Program-made: the position numbers and the translations under genes | In this document: piece by piece, positions 50,927 through 59,334 of the stretch | Layout of the letters: each line of letters opens with the position of its first letter | Position numbering within the stretch: position 1 is the first letter of the stretch | Assembly (NCBI GenBank): GCA_963830175.1 | Contig: CAWHKV010000008.1 | Coordinates: forward strand, 83,488 to 147,487 | Reading direction: 5' to 3' | Length of the DNA stretch: 64,000 bases | Origin: JBBRBB01 sp963830175 | GTDB taxonomy: Bacteria > Bacteroidota > Bacteroidia > Chitinophagales > Chitinophagaceae | Notes under the pieces: generated by a model | Told to the model about the DNA's origin: nothing | Seen by the model: only the letters and a program-made list of their open reading frames with translations | The model's database searches: none

Positions 50927-51400
50927 TTATAAAGTGATCTCTTCAATTTTAAATTTCATTAATCCGTTGGGTGCTTGTACTTCTGCAGTGTCTCCTTTAT
51001 GTTTGCCAAGAAGTCCCTGGCCTATTGGTGAATTCACAGAGATTTTTCCTGATTTAAGGTCCGCTTCTTTTTCACCAACTATTTGATATGTAACAGTTTT
51101 TTTAGTGTTGATATTTGTAATGGTTACACGTGTTAGAATAGACACTTTACTGGTATCTATTTCACTCGCATCAACCACCCGGCTTGAGGCAAGTTGTGTT
51201 TCCAGTAACATGATCTTAGCTTCCAGCATGCCCTGTGCTTCCTTGGCTGCATCATACTCCGCGTTCTCTTTCAGGTCGCCCTTTTCCCTGGCTTCGCCAA
51301 TAGCCCTGGAGGCTGCCGGACGCTCTACCGCTTTCATGTGGTGCAACTCTTCTTTCATGCGCTCAAATGCCTCCTTGCTCAGGTACATTATATCGGTCAT
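50927..51400 (-). CDS. greA: Transcription elongation factor GreA
   Basis: GreA rescues backtracked RNA polymerase by stimulating transcript cleavage. The 157-residue protein has the N-terminal coiled coil (YLSKEAFERMKEELHHMKAV, with the acidic tip NAEYDAAKEAQG) and the C-terminal FKBP-like domain (TYQIVGEKEADLKSGKISV, SPIGQGLLGKHKGDTAEV). Normal length, intact. HIT follows as a likely co-transcribed gene. Confidence 0.96.
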   Translation of the reverse strand: MTDIMYLSKEAFERMKEELHHMKAVERPAASRAIGEAREKGDLKENAEYDAAKEAQGMLEAKIMLLETQLASSRVVDASEIDTSKVSILTRVTITNINTKKTVTYQIVGEKEADLKSGKISVNSPIGQGLLGKHKGDTAEVQAPNGLMKFKIEEITL

Positions 51401-51583
51401 ACTAATTGTTTTACTGGTAAAAAAAAATACAACGCCTGTTCAAATCATTTGAAGCGTTGCACTATTACAAATATATATTTTTTTGATTTTTATTCAAAAT
51501 CAAATAGGTGCGATTTGCAGGCACAGTTTTAGCAATTATAATACAATAATCAGTATTACGTACCGTTAAAAATTAAAGACCAT

Positions 51584-52096
51584 ATGAAAACTCCTTCCGC
51601 TACACCGTCAAATGTTAAACTTATCGGCAATTCTAAAACCGGGCATCATTACTGGATCGGTAAAATGGATGATGGTATTGATTATACGACCGGTCAAACC
51701 TTTTTATGTACCACGAAGGGAACGTTAAGATGCATAAAGCTTTTTGCAGAAATGATTGTTGGTGAAACCGATGCAATGGTAACCGTTTTTGAATTTGAGG
51801 AACAATCGCACCAATGGAAAGAAAAGATCACCGAAAGAAAATTAATGCTTGATCCGGCTATGCAAAAACAATGGGTTGATTTTGATTTCAATGGTGTTAA
51901 ACTCGAAGCCGGTAAACAATATGGTTTTAAGGTTAGTTGTAACCATGGTGGCATCATGGCAATTGCAGAAGGCCCTATGAGTGGTGATGTTTCTTATGCA
52001 GATGGTGAACAATGGATCGGGAATTCAAAAAATCCATTAGGCAAATTCTATCCGCATTTTGATTTGGCATTCATTGCTGAAATTCAACTGGCTTAA
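51584..52096 (+). CDS. Hypothetical protein, carbohydrate-binding-like
   Basis: A 170-residue protein without a signal peptide. It is beta-rich with conserved-looking Trp and Gly residues (HHYWIGKMDDGIDYTTGQTF, QKQWVDFDFNGVKLEAGKQY, GFKVSCNHGGIMAIAEGP). The pattern of LEAGKQYGFKV resembles a jelly-roll sandwich of the carbohydrate-binding type. I do not recognise a named family. It overlaps the end of the convergent dehydrogenase gene by 4 bp. Confidence 0.72.
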   Translation: MKTPSATPSNVKLIGNSKTGHHYWIGKMDDGIDYTTGQTFLCTTKGTLRCIKLFAEMIVGETDAMVTVFEFEEQSHQWKEKITERKLMLDPAMQKQWVDFDFNGVKLEAGKQYGFKVSCNHGGIMAIAEGPMSGDVSYADGEQWIGNSKNPLGKFYPHFDLAFIAEIQLA

Positions 52097-53031
52097 ATAC
52101 CCAGTTTTTCCATCAAAATTTTAGGCATTAATTTAAATGCTTCTTGTGAGTAACCTGCTATATGTGGCGTTACAATAACATTTGAATGACCAAGCAATTC
52201 ATTCAGTAAATTTTTTTCTTCAGTCGTATATGCCATAAGGTCTTCGTTCTCTAAGACATCTAATGCAGCAGCCTTAATATTTTTATTTTTTAAAGCATTT
52301 AATACTGCCTGTGTAGAGGTTACTTTACCTCTGCAGGCTGTTAGAAAATATGGTTGTTTTTGCAGGGAATTAAAGAAATCATCATTGGCAAAATAGTGGG
52401 TTTCTTCTGTAAGGGGAATATGCAGGCTTATTACATCGGCATACTTAGATATTTGTGCCAGAGAAGCTTCCCGTACATGTCCTTTTGCAAAGTCGTATTT
52501 ATACTTATCATAAGCAAGAACAGTCACATCAAAAACAGAAAGCAGCCTTGCGAAAGTGCTGCCTGTATTTCCATAGCCAATTATGCCGACAGTTTTGCCC
52601 CGTAATTCTTCGCCGGTATTTTCCCTTCGCAGCCAGTGCCCATTCTTCACTTCATTATAACTGCTGCTTATACGGTTCATTAAATTAAGTAATAAACCAA
52701 GCGAATGCTCGGCAACAGCATTGCGGTTGCCTTCGGGACTGCTTACACAGGTAATGTTTTTTGTTACCGCATAATCTTCATCAATCAATTCCATACCACT
52801 GCCGAGCCTGCCAATCCATTTAAGGTTTTTGGCTTTATCAATTATTGCCCTGTCTATTTTAATGCGCGTGGTTACAATCAGGCCGATAGCCGCGGGTATA
52901 AGTAAAGACAGCTCTGCGTATGAAATAGCAGGTACATATTGAACCGTAAAACCTCTGGCATCTAAATATTCCAGCAACCATTCATCTACTTTAGCCGTAA
53001 TGATCACTTTTTGTTTTGTCTGCATTGCCAT
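52093..53031 (-). CDS. D-2-hydroxyacid dehydrogenase (phosphoglycerate dehydrogenase-like)
   Basis: A 312-residue NAD-dependent dehydrogenase. The nucleotide loop is VGIIGYGNTGSTFARLL, and the catalytic triad is Arg (TACRGKVT), Glu (LDVLENED) and His (TPHIAGYS). Substrates of the family include 3-phosphoglycerate and various 2-keto acids; the catalytic-domain sequence does not fix it. It follows rsmA with a single base between them, so the pair is one transcript. ATG at 53025 is the alternative start. Confidence 0.88.
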   Translation of the reverse strand: MAMQTKQKVIITAKVDEWLLEYLDARGFTVQYVPAISYAELSLLIPAAIGLIVTTRIKIDRAIIDKAKNLKWIGRLGSGMELIDEDYAVTKNITCVSSPEGNRNAVAEHSLGLLLNLMNRISSSYNEVKNGHWLRRENTGEELRGKTVGIIGYGNTGSTFARLLSVFDVTVLAYDKYKYDFAKGHVREASLAQISKYADVISLHIPLTEETHYFANDDFFNSLQKQPYFLTACRGKVTSTQAVLNALKNKNIKAAALDVLENEDLMAYTTEEKNLLNELLGHSNVIVTPHIAGYSQEAFKLMPKILMEKLGI

Positions 53032-53032
53032 A

Positions 53033-53791
53033 TTAATTCATCTTAAAAGTAAGCATCGCAAAATCTTCCACGCTTAACTGTTCTGCTCGTTTGTTAAAAA
53101 TTTCTGCTGCTAATATCTCTTTTGTAAAAATTCCACCCACCGCGTTTCGCAACATTTTCCTTCTTTGATTGAAGGCTGTTTTTACAAGGGTAAACAATGC
53201 TTTTTCACTTCGCATTTCCGGTATAATTGTTTTGCGTTTAAATTTAATAATGCCACTCATTACATTTGGTGGTGGTGTAAAACTTTCCGGTGGCACATCA
53301 AATAAATATTCCACTTCATAAAATGCCTGCACCAGCACGCTCAAAATACCATAGGTTTTATTGCCGGGTTTAGATGCAATTCGCAAGGCCACTTCTTTCT
53401 GAAACATCCCGATTAAAAAGGTCACATCATTCTTCCATTCCAAAATTTTAAAAACGATCTGGGATGAAATATTATAGGGAAAATTACCTGCTACAATAAA
53501 AGACTGTCCCTGAAATGGTGTGTCCATTTCCAGGAAATCTTTATGGATGATCTTTCCTTCTAATGTGGGATAAGTCTTTTCAAGAAAATGAACTTTTTCC
53601 TCATCTATTTCAACAGTTTTAAAATCAATATTGGGAATCTTCAGCAGGTACTTGGTTAAAGCGCCCCCGCCTGCGCCAATTTCCAGTAAATGTGTTAAGG
53701 GTAAAGATGCTATTTCATCCGCTATGCGGCGGCAAATGATTTCATCTTTTAAAAAATGCTGCCCCAATGATTTTTTTAGCACGAATTGCAT
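53033..53791 (-). CDS. rsmA: 16S rRNA dimethyladenosine transferase
   Basis: RsmA (KsgA) dimethylates A1518 and A1519 of 16S rRNA late in 30S assembly. I start at 53791 (MQFVLKKSLGQHFLKD), residue 3 of the longest frame. The SAM motif LEIGAGGGALTKYLL and the catalytic NFPYNISS are present, as is the C-terminal helical domain (TAFNQRRKMLRNAVGG). The 252-residue length is normal. It shares a transcript with the dehydrogenase gene; pdxA diverges from it, an arrangement often seen as rsmA-pdxA neighbours. Confidence 0.96.
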   Translation of the reverse strand: MQFVLKKSLGQHFLKDEIICRRIADEIASLPLTHLLEIGAGGGALTKYLLKIPNIDFKTVEIDEEKVHFLEKTYPTLEGKIIHKDFLEMDTPFQGQSFIVAGNFPYNISSQIVFKILEWKNDVTFLIGMFQKEVALRIASKPGNKTYGILSVLVQAFYEVEYLFDVPPESFTPPPNVMSGIIKFKRKTIIPEMRSEKALFTLVKTAFNQRRKMLRNAVGGIFTKEILAAEIFNKRAEQLSVEDFAMLTFKMN

Positions 53792-53902
53792 CTGCAAAAA
53801 TAATTAAATAAAGCAGGGGTATGGGGTCATTTATAAGTTGAACATAATCATTCACTCCTTCCAATATTTTCGGGAGGTTTATTTTACCGTAAATTAGCAC
53901 CC

Positions 53903-54286
53903 ATGAATGGTGAAAATCAAAAGCCGGTAATTGGTTTTACATCCGGCGACCTAAACGGCATTGGCTTAGAGCTTATTATTAAAACGCTAAGTGAAACCAG
54001 GCTGCAGGAGCACTGTCTGCCAGTAATTTTTGCCAGTAATAAAACACTTAATTTTTACAGGAAAGGTTTACCTGATATTAATTTTTCTTACCAGCATATA
54101 AAAGATTTTAGCCGATTAAATATGCGTCAGGTAAACGTGTTTAATTGCTGGGAAGAAGAAGTGCAAATAACACCAGGGGAGTTAAATGAAACCGGTGGAA
54201 AATATGCATTGCTTTCTTTACAACATGCTGTGAATGCCCTGAAAGATGGCGCTATACAAGGGTTGGTAACTGCACCCATTACATAA
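53903..54286 (+). pseudogene. pdxA: PdxA, N-terminal fragment before an apparent one-base insertion
   Basis: 4-Hydroxythreonine-4-phosphate dehydrogenase acts in the DXP-dependent pyridoxal phosphate pathway. This 127-residue part has KPVIGFTSGDLNGIGLELII and LNETGGKYALLSLQHAVNAL, ending GLVTAPIT and a stop at 54284-54286. Family members continue with PIN-K-N. Removing one base near 54281-54283 (ATTACATAAAAGC to ATTAATAAAAGC) gives APINKSNIQSGDFNYTGHT, an exact family continuation. Either a real one-base insertion inactivates this core gene, or the base is an error. Confidence 0.85.
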
Positions 54287-54287
54287 A

Positions 54288-54998
54288 AGCAATATACAAT
54301 CAGGCGATTTTAATTATACAGGACATACCCCTTTTTTAAAAGCCATTTTTAATGTGCCGGATGTAGTGATGTTTATGGTGGCTGAGAATATGCGTGTTGC
54401 CCTGGTTACAGAACACCTTCCTGTTAATGGAATTGCCTCGCATATAACGAGAGAGGCTATTTTAAGTAAACTTAGAATTATGCATGATTCATTGGTTAGG
54501 GATTTTGGAATCGATAAACCGAAGATTGCCGTACTGGGTCTTAACCCACATGCAGGTGATGAAGGGCTTATTGGTAATGAAGAAGAATCTGTAATAAAAC
54601 CTACCATAAAAGAAGCCAGGAAGCAGATGCTGGTATTTGGGCCTTACAGTGCTGATGCTTTTTTTGCACGCGGGCATTATGTACAGTTTGATGCTGTGCT
54701 GGCCATGTACCACGACCAGGGTTTAATACCATTTAAATCTTTGGCCATAGGAGAGGGTGTAAACTTTACTGCAGGATTACCGGCGGTGAGAACAAGCCCA
54801 GACCATGGCACCGCTTTCGATATTGCCGGAAAAAACATTGCTGACCCACGCTCTTTTATGGCGGCCACCTTTGAATGTATGGACATTATTCGCAGGCGTG
54901 CCACTTACGATGTGGCGCACAGCAACCCCATTAGAAAAATGAGTACACAACTGGTTGCAAATGCACCAGATGAAGTTATACAGGAAGATGGGGAGTAA
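54288..54998 (+). pseudogene. pdxA: PdxA, C-terminal fragment after the frameshift
   Basis: Continuation of pdxA from SNIQSGDFNYTGHTPFL. It holds all three metal-binding His: TGHTPFL, LNPHAGDEGLIG and MYHDQGLIPFKS. The end, RTSPDHGTAFDIAGKNIAD, is complete and normal. The first ATG in this frame (54354) lies inside the domain and is not a start. With the upstream fragment the protein would be about 365 residues, normal for PdxA. Confidence 0.85.
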
Positions 54999-55064
54999 TA
55001 TTTCACCTGTACCAGGCAAAATCACAATTACATTTTCTTTTTAGGATTTTCTCTTCGGTATCAC

Positions 55065-55072
55065 TATTTTTG
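55065..55072 (+). promoter_or_regulatory. -7 box TATTTTTG for the tRNA pair
   Basis: TATTTTTG fits TAnnTTTG and lies 30 bp before the first tRNA, so the start of transcription would fall shortly before it. Confidence 0.5.
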
Positions 55073-55102
55073 CCGTCCCTTATTCAAAAACGGGGTAGGT
55101 TT

Positions 55103-55191
55103 GGTGAGGTGGATGAGTGGCTGAAATCAGTAGTTTGCTAAACTGCCGTACGGGTTAAACTGTACCGAGGGTTCGAATCCCTCCCTCACCG
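55103..55191 (+). tRNA. tRNA-Ser (anticodon GCT)
   Basis: Acceptor stem GGTGAGG / CCTCACC, a D arm, anticodon stem-loop AGTTTGCTAAACT with anticodon GCT (reads AGC and AGT), a long variable arm (CGTACGGGTTAAACTGTACCG) typical of class II tRNA-Ser, and the T arm with GGTTCGAATCC. The discriminator is G; CCA is not encoded. Length about 89 nt. Confidence 0.95.
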
Positions 55192-55204
55192 CTGAAAAAG
55201 GTTT

Positions 55205-55278
55205 CGGGAAGTAGCGCAGGCCGGTAGCGCACCTGGTTTGGGACCAGGGGGTCGCAGGTTCGAATCCTGTCTTCCCGA
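55205..55278 (+). tRNA. tRNA-Pro (anticodon TGG)
   Basis: Acceptor stem CGGGAAG / CTTCCCG, D arm with GTAGCGCAGG, anticodon stem CCTGG / CCAGG with loop TTTGGGA (anticodon TGG), short variable loop and T arm GCAGGTTCGAATCCTGT. Discriminator A; CCA not encoded. It lies 13 bp after tRNA-Ser and is probably cotranscribed with it. Confidence 0.95.
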
Positions 55279-55284
55279 CTTACA

Positions 55285-55312
55285 GGCCCTGATTAATTTC
55301 AGGGCTTTTTTT
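55285..55312 (+). terminator. Intrinsic terminator after tRNA-Pro
   Basis: Stem GCCCTGA / TCAGGGC with loop TTAATT and a T7 tract. It closes the two-tRNA transcription unit. Confidence 0.9.
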
Positions 55313-55346
55313 ATGCAGGTTGGTGTACTCTTTGTTATTTGAAAGC

Positions 55347-56093
55347 ATGCCCAAAGAACATTTTCACATTGGTACATCCGGCTTTAGTTATAAGCACTGG
55401 AAAGAAATTTTCTACCCTCCCGGAACAAAACCGGCAGATTATCTTTCTTTCTATGCGCAAACCTTTAAAGTAACTGAAATAAATACCAGCTTTTACCATT
55501 TACCTCGCGCAAAAACTATTGAAGGATGGATAAATAAAGTAACCCCTGATTTTAAATTTTGTGTAAAGCTCAGCAGGTTTATTACCCACATGAAAAGGTT
55601 GCTGGAGCCCGAAGAACCATTAAAAAAATTCTTCGACATATTCGAACCCCTTCAACCTCAGATGGGCCCGGTACTGGTTCAGTTGCCGCCATCTTTTAAG
55701 TATGAAGAGGAAAGAGCAGCCCATTTTTTTGATGTTTTGAAAACCGATTATTCTTCTTATGAATTTGTTTTAGAGCCCAGGCATGAAACCTGGTTGCACG
55801 ATGAAAGTTTGCATATGCTTTCAAAATATAAGATCGGGTTTGTTATTTCTCAATCGGGTGTAAGATTTCCCTATGCTGAACATGCCACTGCAAAGAATAT
55901 TTATATCCGGTTTCATGGTCCTGCAGAATTATACAGGAGCAGTTATGATGATGATACCTTGAATGATTTTGCCAGACTAATTGAAACACAAATACAGGAC
56001 GGGCATGAGGTATGGGCATTTTTTAATAATGATGTAAATGGATATGCCCTGCCGAATTCGCTAAAGTTAATAGAACTGCTGAGGCAAAAATAA
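55347..56093 (+). CDS. DUF72 domain protein
   Basis: A 248-residue protein of the YecE/DUF72 family. I start at 55347 (MPKEHFHIGTSGFSYKHWKE), because the family opens with this GTSGFSY-W motif; the frame from 55320 overlaps the terminator. Further signatures are FYPPGTKPADYLSFYAQTF-type residues, VTEINTSFYHLP, LVQLPPSFKYEEER, FVLEPRHETW and VWAFFNNDVNGYALPNS. The fold is a TIM barrel; function in the cell is unknown. It follows the tRNA pair. Confidence 0.95.
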   Translation: MPKEHFHIGTSGFSYKHWKEIFYPPGTKPADYLSFYAQTFKVTEINTSFYHLPRAKTIEGWINKVTPDFKFCVKLSRFITHMKRLLEPEEPLKKFFDIFEPLQPQMGPVLVQLPPSFKYEEERAAHFFDVLKTDYSSYEFVLEPRHETWLHDESLHMLSKYKIGFVISQSGVRFPYAEHATAKNIYIRFHGPAELYRSSYDDDTLNDFARLIETQIQDGHEVWAFFNNDVNGYALPNSLKLIELLRQK

Positions 56094-56561
56094 TTACACT
56101 TTTTTAATGGAACTTGTTGCAGGTGTACGACTCCACCTGCTTAAAATAGTTTGATTATATAATAATTCAAGGGTGCCATTATCTATTCTGTATTTGTTTA
56201 CCCGGTGCAGATTTTCAATAAACACATCTTCATTATACCCTTCACATGCCATTTTAGTGGTAGTTATATCTTCATTAAAATGCAGAGCATCACCCTGCGT
56301 AAGAAACGTGCCACCCATTCCATTACAGCCGGTATTGCCTGTAAACTTATTTTCTAATAGATCAAAATCAATAGATGCCAGCCTTCCACCGGAGGTATCA
56401 CTGGCAAGAACAGGTATTAGATACCATTTCCCTGAAAGCGTGTTGGTGCCTGTATTTTCCTGCGGGAAATGAGAAGAGGTGTCGGTGATTTCTGTATTGG
56501 TTGGATTAGTATTGCATGATAGCATAATACCTATAAACATGTATAAAATAATGGTAGGCAT
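56094..56561 (-). CDS. META-domain lipoprotein (HslJ-like)
   Basis: A 155-residue lipoprotein with lipobox LSC (Cys16; MPTIILYMFIGIMLSC). The META domain has GKWYLIPVL, FTGNTGCNGMGGTFLTQGD and ITTTKMACEGYNEDVFIENL, the pattern of HslJ and similar heat-shock or stress-related envelope proteins. Its stop is directly at the end of the DUF72 gene, convergent. Function uncertain. Confidence 0.9.
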   Translation of the reverse strand: MPTIILYMFIGIMLSCNTNPTNTEITDTSSHFPQENTGTNTLSGKWYLIPVLASDTSGGRLASIDFDLLENKFTGNTGCNGMGGTFLTQGDALHFNEDITTTKMACEGYNEDVFIENLHRVNKYRIDNGTLELLYNQTILSRWSRTPATSSIKKV

Positions 56562-56625
56562 GATAACTTTTTAAAAATAACCGTCAATTTCCCTGCCACC
56601 TGTTTTAAAAAAATGTTGAATTTAT

Positions 56626-57417
56626 TTATTCAGGCAGGGATTTCTTTTCCTGTTCTTTTCCATAGTTTAAAAAGGGCTTAAGTAAATCTATCGGTATTGG
56701 AAAGATGGTGGTAGAATTTTTTTCGCCTGCTATTTCACTAAGTGTTTGCAGGTATCGAAGGGTTAATGCACTGGGTTGTTCTGCTAATACTTTTGCAGCA
56801 TCTGATAATCTTTGTGATGCCTGAAATTCCCCCTCTGCGGCAATAATTTTACTTCTTCTTTCTCTTTCTGCTTCTGCCTGTTTTGCCATGGCACGCTGCA
56901 TTTCCTGCGGAAGGTCAATTTGTTTTACCTCCACATTCAATACTTTAATTCCCCAGGCTATGGTATTTGTATCAATGATCTGTTGCAGTTTGTGATTTAT
57001 TTTTTCGCGCTGGCTTAAGATATCATCCAGTTCACTTTGACCTAGTACGCTACGCAGCGTTGTTTGCGATAATTGCGAAGTCGCAAATAGAAAATTCTCC
57101 ACGCTTACTACTGCTTTTTGTGCCTCGACCACCCGAAAGTACACTACCGCATTTACCTTTATGGAAACGTTATCCAGGGTTATTACATCCTGTGTCGGCA
57201 CATCCATTACTACAGTTCGTAAACTAACTTTTACCATTTTATCTATAATGGGAATTAGCAGAATTAAACCCGGGCCTTTTACGCCATCACCACCAATAAG
57301 GCGGCCTAACCTGAAAATAACGGCTCTTTCATATTCCCGTAAAATTCTTATTGAGCTTGCCAGTATGAAAATGGCAAAGGCAATTAATACTATGGTTGCT
57401 GCAGGTAATTGTAACAT
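56626..57417 (-). CDS. Stomatin/slipin-family SPFH protein
   Basis: A 263-residue membrane-scaffold protein: N-terminal hydrophobic hairpin (LPAATIVLIAFAIFILASSI), then SPFH domain REYERAVIFRLGRLIGGDG, GLILLIPIIDKMVKV, TQDVITLDNVSIKVNAVVYF, and RSVLGQSELDDILSQREKIN, and the coiled-coil stretch KQAEAERERRSKIIAAEG. It is encoded 16 bp downstream of NfeD, the standard stomatin/NfeD operon. In Pyrococcus, the NfeD homologue cleaves the stomatin tail; here the tail is short. Confidence 0.94.
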   Translation of the reverse strand: MLQLPAATIVLIAFAIFILASSIRILREYERAVIFRLGRLIGGDGVKGPGLILLIPIIDKMVKVSLRTVVMDVPTQDVITLDNVSIKVNAVVYFRVVEAQKAVVSVENFLFATSQLSQTTLRSVLGQSELDDILSQREKINHKLQQIIDTNTIAWGIKVLNVEVKQIDLPQEMQRAMAKQAEAERERRSKIIAAEGEFQASQRLSDAAKVLAEQPSALTLRYLQTLSEIAGEKNSTTIFPIPIDLLKPFLNYGKEQEKKSLPE

Positions 57418-57433
57418 TTTAATAGGTTTGTTT

Positions 57434-58714
57434 TTATAAATGATGCATGGGCTCTACGAACAGTATTAGGTCTTTCATTTTTTTTACAATAACCTTACCT
57501 CCACGGTCAATGGTTCCTGATAATGAAGTGGCATTCCAAATTTCACCTTCTACCATAACCCTTCCATCGGGGCTTAAAATATCCAGTGCTTCGCCTGATA
57601 GACCAATTAAGCCTTCTTTGCCAGTTACCGGTTTTATTCGCTGGGCTTTTAAGCCAGCACCAATAATTATAATAAAGAACAGGGCGGTTATTATTGTTGA
57701 GGTTAAGATCACACTCAAAGATATGCTTGCAAATTCAAGTGATGAATCTGAACGTATTAGCATCATAGAGCCAAGTAATAATGATATAACCCCGCCTATG
57801 CCTAATAGCCCATGAGAGATGATCTTTAATTCCAGAATAAATAATACAATACTAAAAACGATTAGCGCCAGTCCCGCATAATTAATGGGCAGCGTATGCA
57901 TGCTGTAGAATGCCAGTATAAGAGATATAACACCAATTATTCCCGGAAAGAGGGTTCCCGGACTATATAATTCGAACATAATCCCATACATGCCTATCAT
58001 CATTAAAATGTATGCAATGTTTGGGTCGCTTAAAATGTTTAAGATCCGTTCAATAAAACCCATCTCATATTCCTGTACTTTTGCGTTCGCTGTATGTAAA
58101 GTAATGGACTTACCATTTGCTATTACAGTTTTGTTATTAATCTTTGCAAGAAGGTCCGATGTGTTTGCTGCAACAAGATCTATCACCCTTTTATCTAGGG
58201 CTTCATTTTCTGTAATTGAAACACTTTTTCTAACTGCCTCTTCTGCCCATTCAAAATTCCGGTTTCTTTTCTGTGCAATTGACCTGATGAATGCCGCCGC
58301 ATCGTTCGTGGTTTTTTCATTCATTATAGTATCAACACTGCCCTGCATTCCTACGGGATGTGCAGCCCCAATATTTGTGCCCGGTGCCATTGCTGCAATG
58401 TGTGCTGCCATGGTTATAAAAACGCCGGCAGAGCCCGCTTGCGATCCTCCCGGGTGTACATAAACTATTACTGGTATTGGAGCTTGTAAAATGTCGCGCA
58501 CAATATCCCGTGTTGAAGCAAGTAATCCGCCCGGTGTGTTCAATTCTATAATTAGGCATTGTGCTTTTTCATCAGCCGCTTTTTGAATACCATCCCGAAT
58601 GTAATCTGCGGTTACAGGGTTTATCGTGGCACTTAGTTTCATATTCACTACTTTCTGCGCCATTGTTATAATGGGGAAAAGAATAAAACAGATATGCAGT
58701 AACGACCGCTTCAT
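57434..58714 (-). CDS. NfeD-family serine protease/OB-fold membrane protein
   Basis: A 426-residue full-length NfeD (1b type). It has a signal peptide (MKRSLLHICFILFPIITMAQ), a ClpP-class protease domain with ELNTPGGLLASTRDIV, HPGGSQAGSAGVFITMAAH (Ser nucleophile), APGTNIGAAHPVGM and KRVIDLVAAN (catalytic Lys candidate), four to five membrane helices (about 240-350) and a C-terminal OB domain (GKEGLIGLSGEALDILSPDG, EGEIWNATS). It partners with the stomatin gene just downstream. Role: membrane quality control or lipid-domain regulation. Confidence 0.93.
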   Translation of the reverse strand: MKRSLLHICFILFPIITMAQKVVNMKLSATINPVTADYIRDGIQKAADEKAQCLIIELNTPGGLLASTRDIVRDILQAPIPVIVYVHPGGSQAGSAGVFITMAAHIAAMAPGTNIGAAHPVGMQGSVDTIMNEKTTNDAAAFIRSIAQKRNRNFEWAEEAVRKSVSITENEALDKRVIDLVAANTSDLLAKINNKTVIANGKSITLHTANAKVQEYEMGFIERILNILSDPNIAYILMMIGMYGIMFELYSPGTLFPGIIGVISLILAFYSMHTLPINYAGLALIVFSIVLFILELKIISHGLLGIGGVISLLLGSMMLIRSDSSLEFASISLSVILTSTIITALFFIIIIGAGLKAQRIKPVTGKEGLIGLSGEALDILSPDGRVMVEGEIWNATSLSGTIDRGGKVIVKKMKDLILFVEPMHHL

Positions 58715-58773
58715 GTATATATGTAAGGTAATGAATTAAAGATGAACTATTTATAAAAAGGTCAGGTGGCAAG

Positions 58774-58805
58774 GCAAAAAAAATGCACCCTGTTTGGGGT
58801 GCATT
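58774..58805 (-). terminator. Intrinsic terminator of the 58824 lipoprotein gene
   Basis: Stem AATGCACCC / GGGTGCATT (58782-58790 with 58797-58805); on the minus strand it is followed by seven T residues. It lies 18 bp beyond the stop of the lipoprotein gene at 58824. Confidence 0.88.
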
Positions 58806-58823
58806 CAAAATATAAAATTCGTC

Positions 58824-59309
58824 TTATTTACAATTCGTTTTTACTAATGGATCGAGCGTATTAAAATCAAGGTCATCCTTATTCTTAAACTTTACTGCAT
58901 CTCCTTTTACTTCTATTTCACCAAGGCCTTCTTTTAAATTAGTGCCGTCTACTTTGTAAACTATTTCGCGAACTGAGTGCATTCCTTCCGCTTCAAAAGC
59001 ATAATTTATAATTAGTATGTCGCCACGCAATTCACCGTGAAAGCTACCGGTGCTGCCATCTTTCTCGAAATTGTCATAGTGTAGTTTTCCTGTAGCTACC
59101 GTATCTTTTATATTTAATTGCATGGTAAGTGTATCTCTGCCGGTGATGCGTGTATAACAACCTTCCAGCTTGGATGATCCTGCTTCTTTACCTGCGTCGC
59201 TCATTTCTTCTATTACATCTTTAGGATCAATATCGGTAACCTTGATAGAGGTTGCACTATCCCCGCAGGCTACAGCAAATAAAACACAAAATGCAATTAC
59301 ATATTTCAT
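58824..59309 (-). CDS. Lipoprotein of unknown function
   Basis: A 161-residue lipoprotein with lipobox AVAC (Cys15; MKYVIAFCVLFAVACGDS). The mature part is a short beta domain (GCYTRITGRDTLTMQLNIKD, GKLHYDNFEKDGSTGSFHGE, RGDILIINYAFEAEG) with a charged tail ending in a free Cys (KTNCK). No family is recognised. A terminator follows and typA lies upstream on the same strand, 25 bp away, so it may be cotranscribed with typA. Confidence 0.8.
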   Translation of the reverse strand: MKYVIAFCVLFAVACGDSATSIKVTDIDPKDVIEEMSDAGKEAGSSKLEGCYTRITGRDTLTMQLNIKDTVATGKLHYDNFEKDGSTGSFHGELRGDILIINYAFEAEGMHSVREIVYKVDGTNLKEGLGEIEVKGDAVKFKNKDDLDFNTLDPLVKTNCK

Positions 59310-59334
59310 ATAAATATATTACTGGGATGAATGG

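Noticed and set aside
55186..55377. A 63-residue minus-strand frame reading SGRQDSNLRPPGPKPGALPA
   Set aside because: This is the well-known false protein made by translating the antisense strand of tRNA genes. It covers tRNA-Pro and its terminator.
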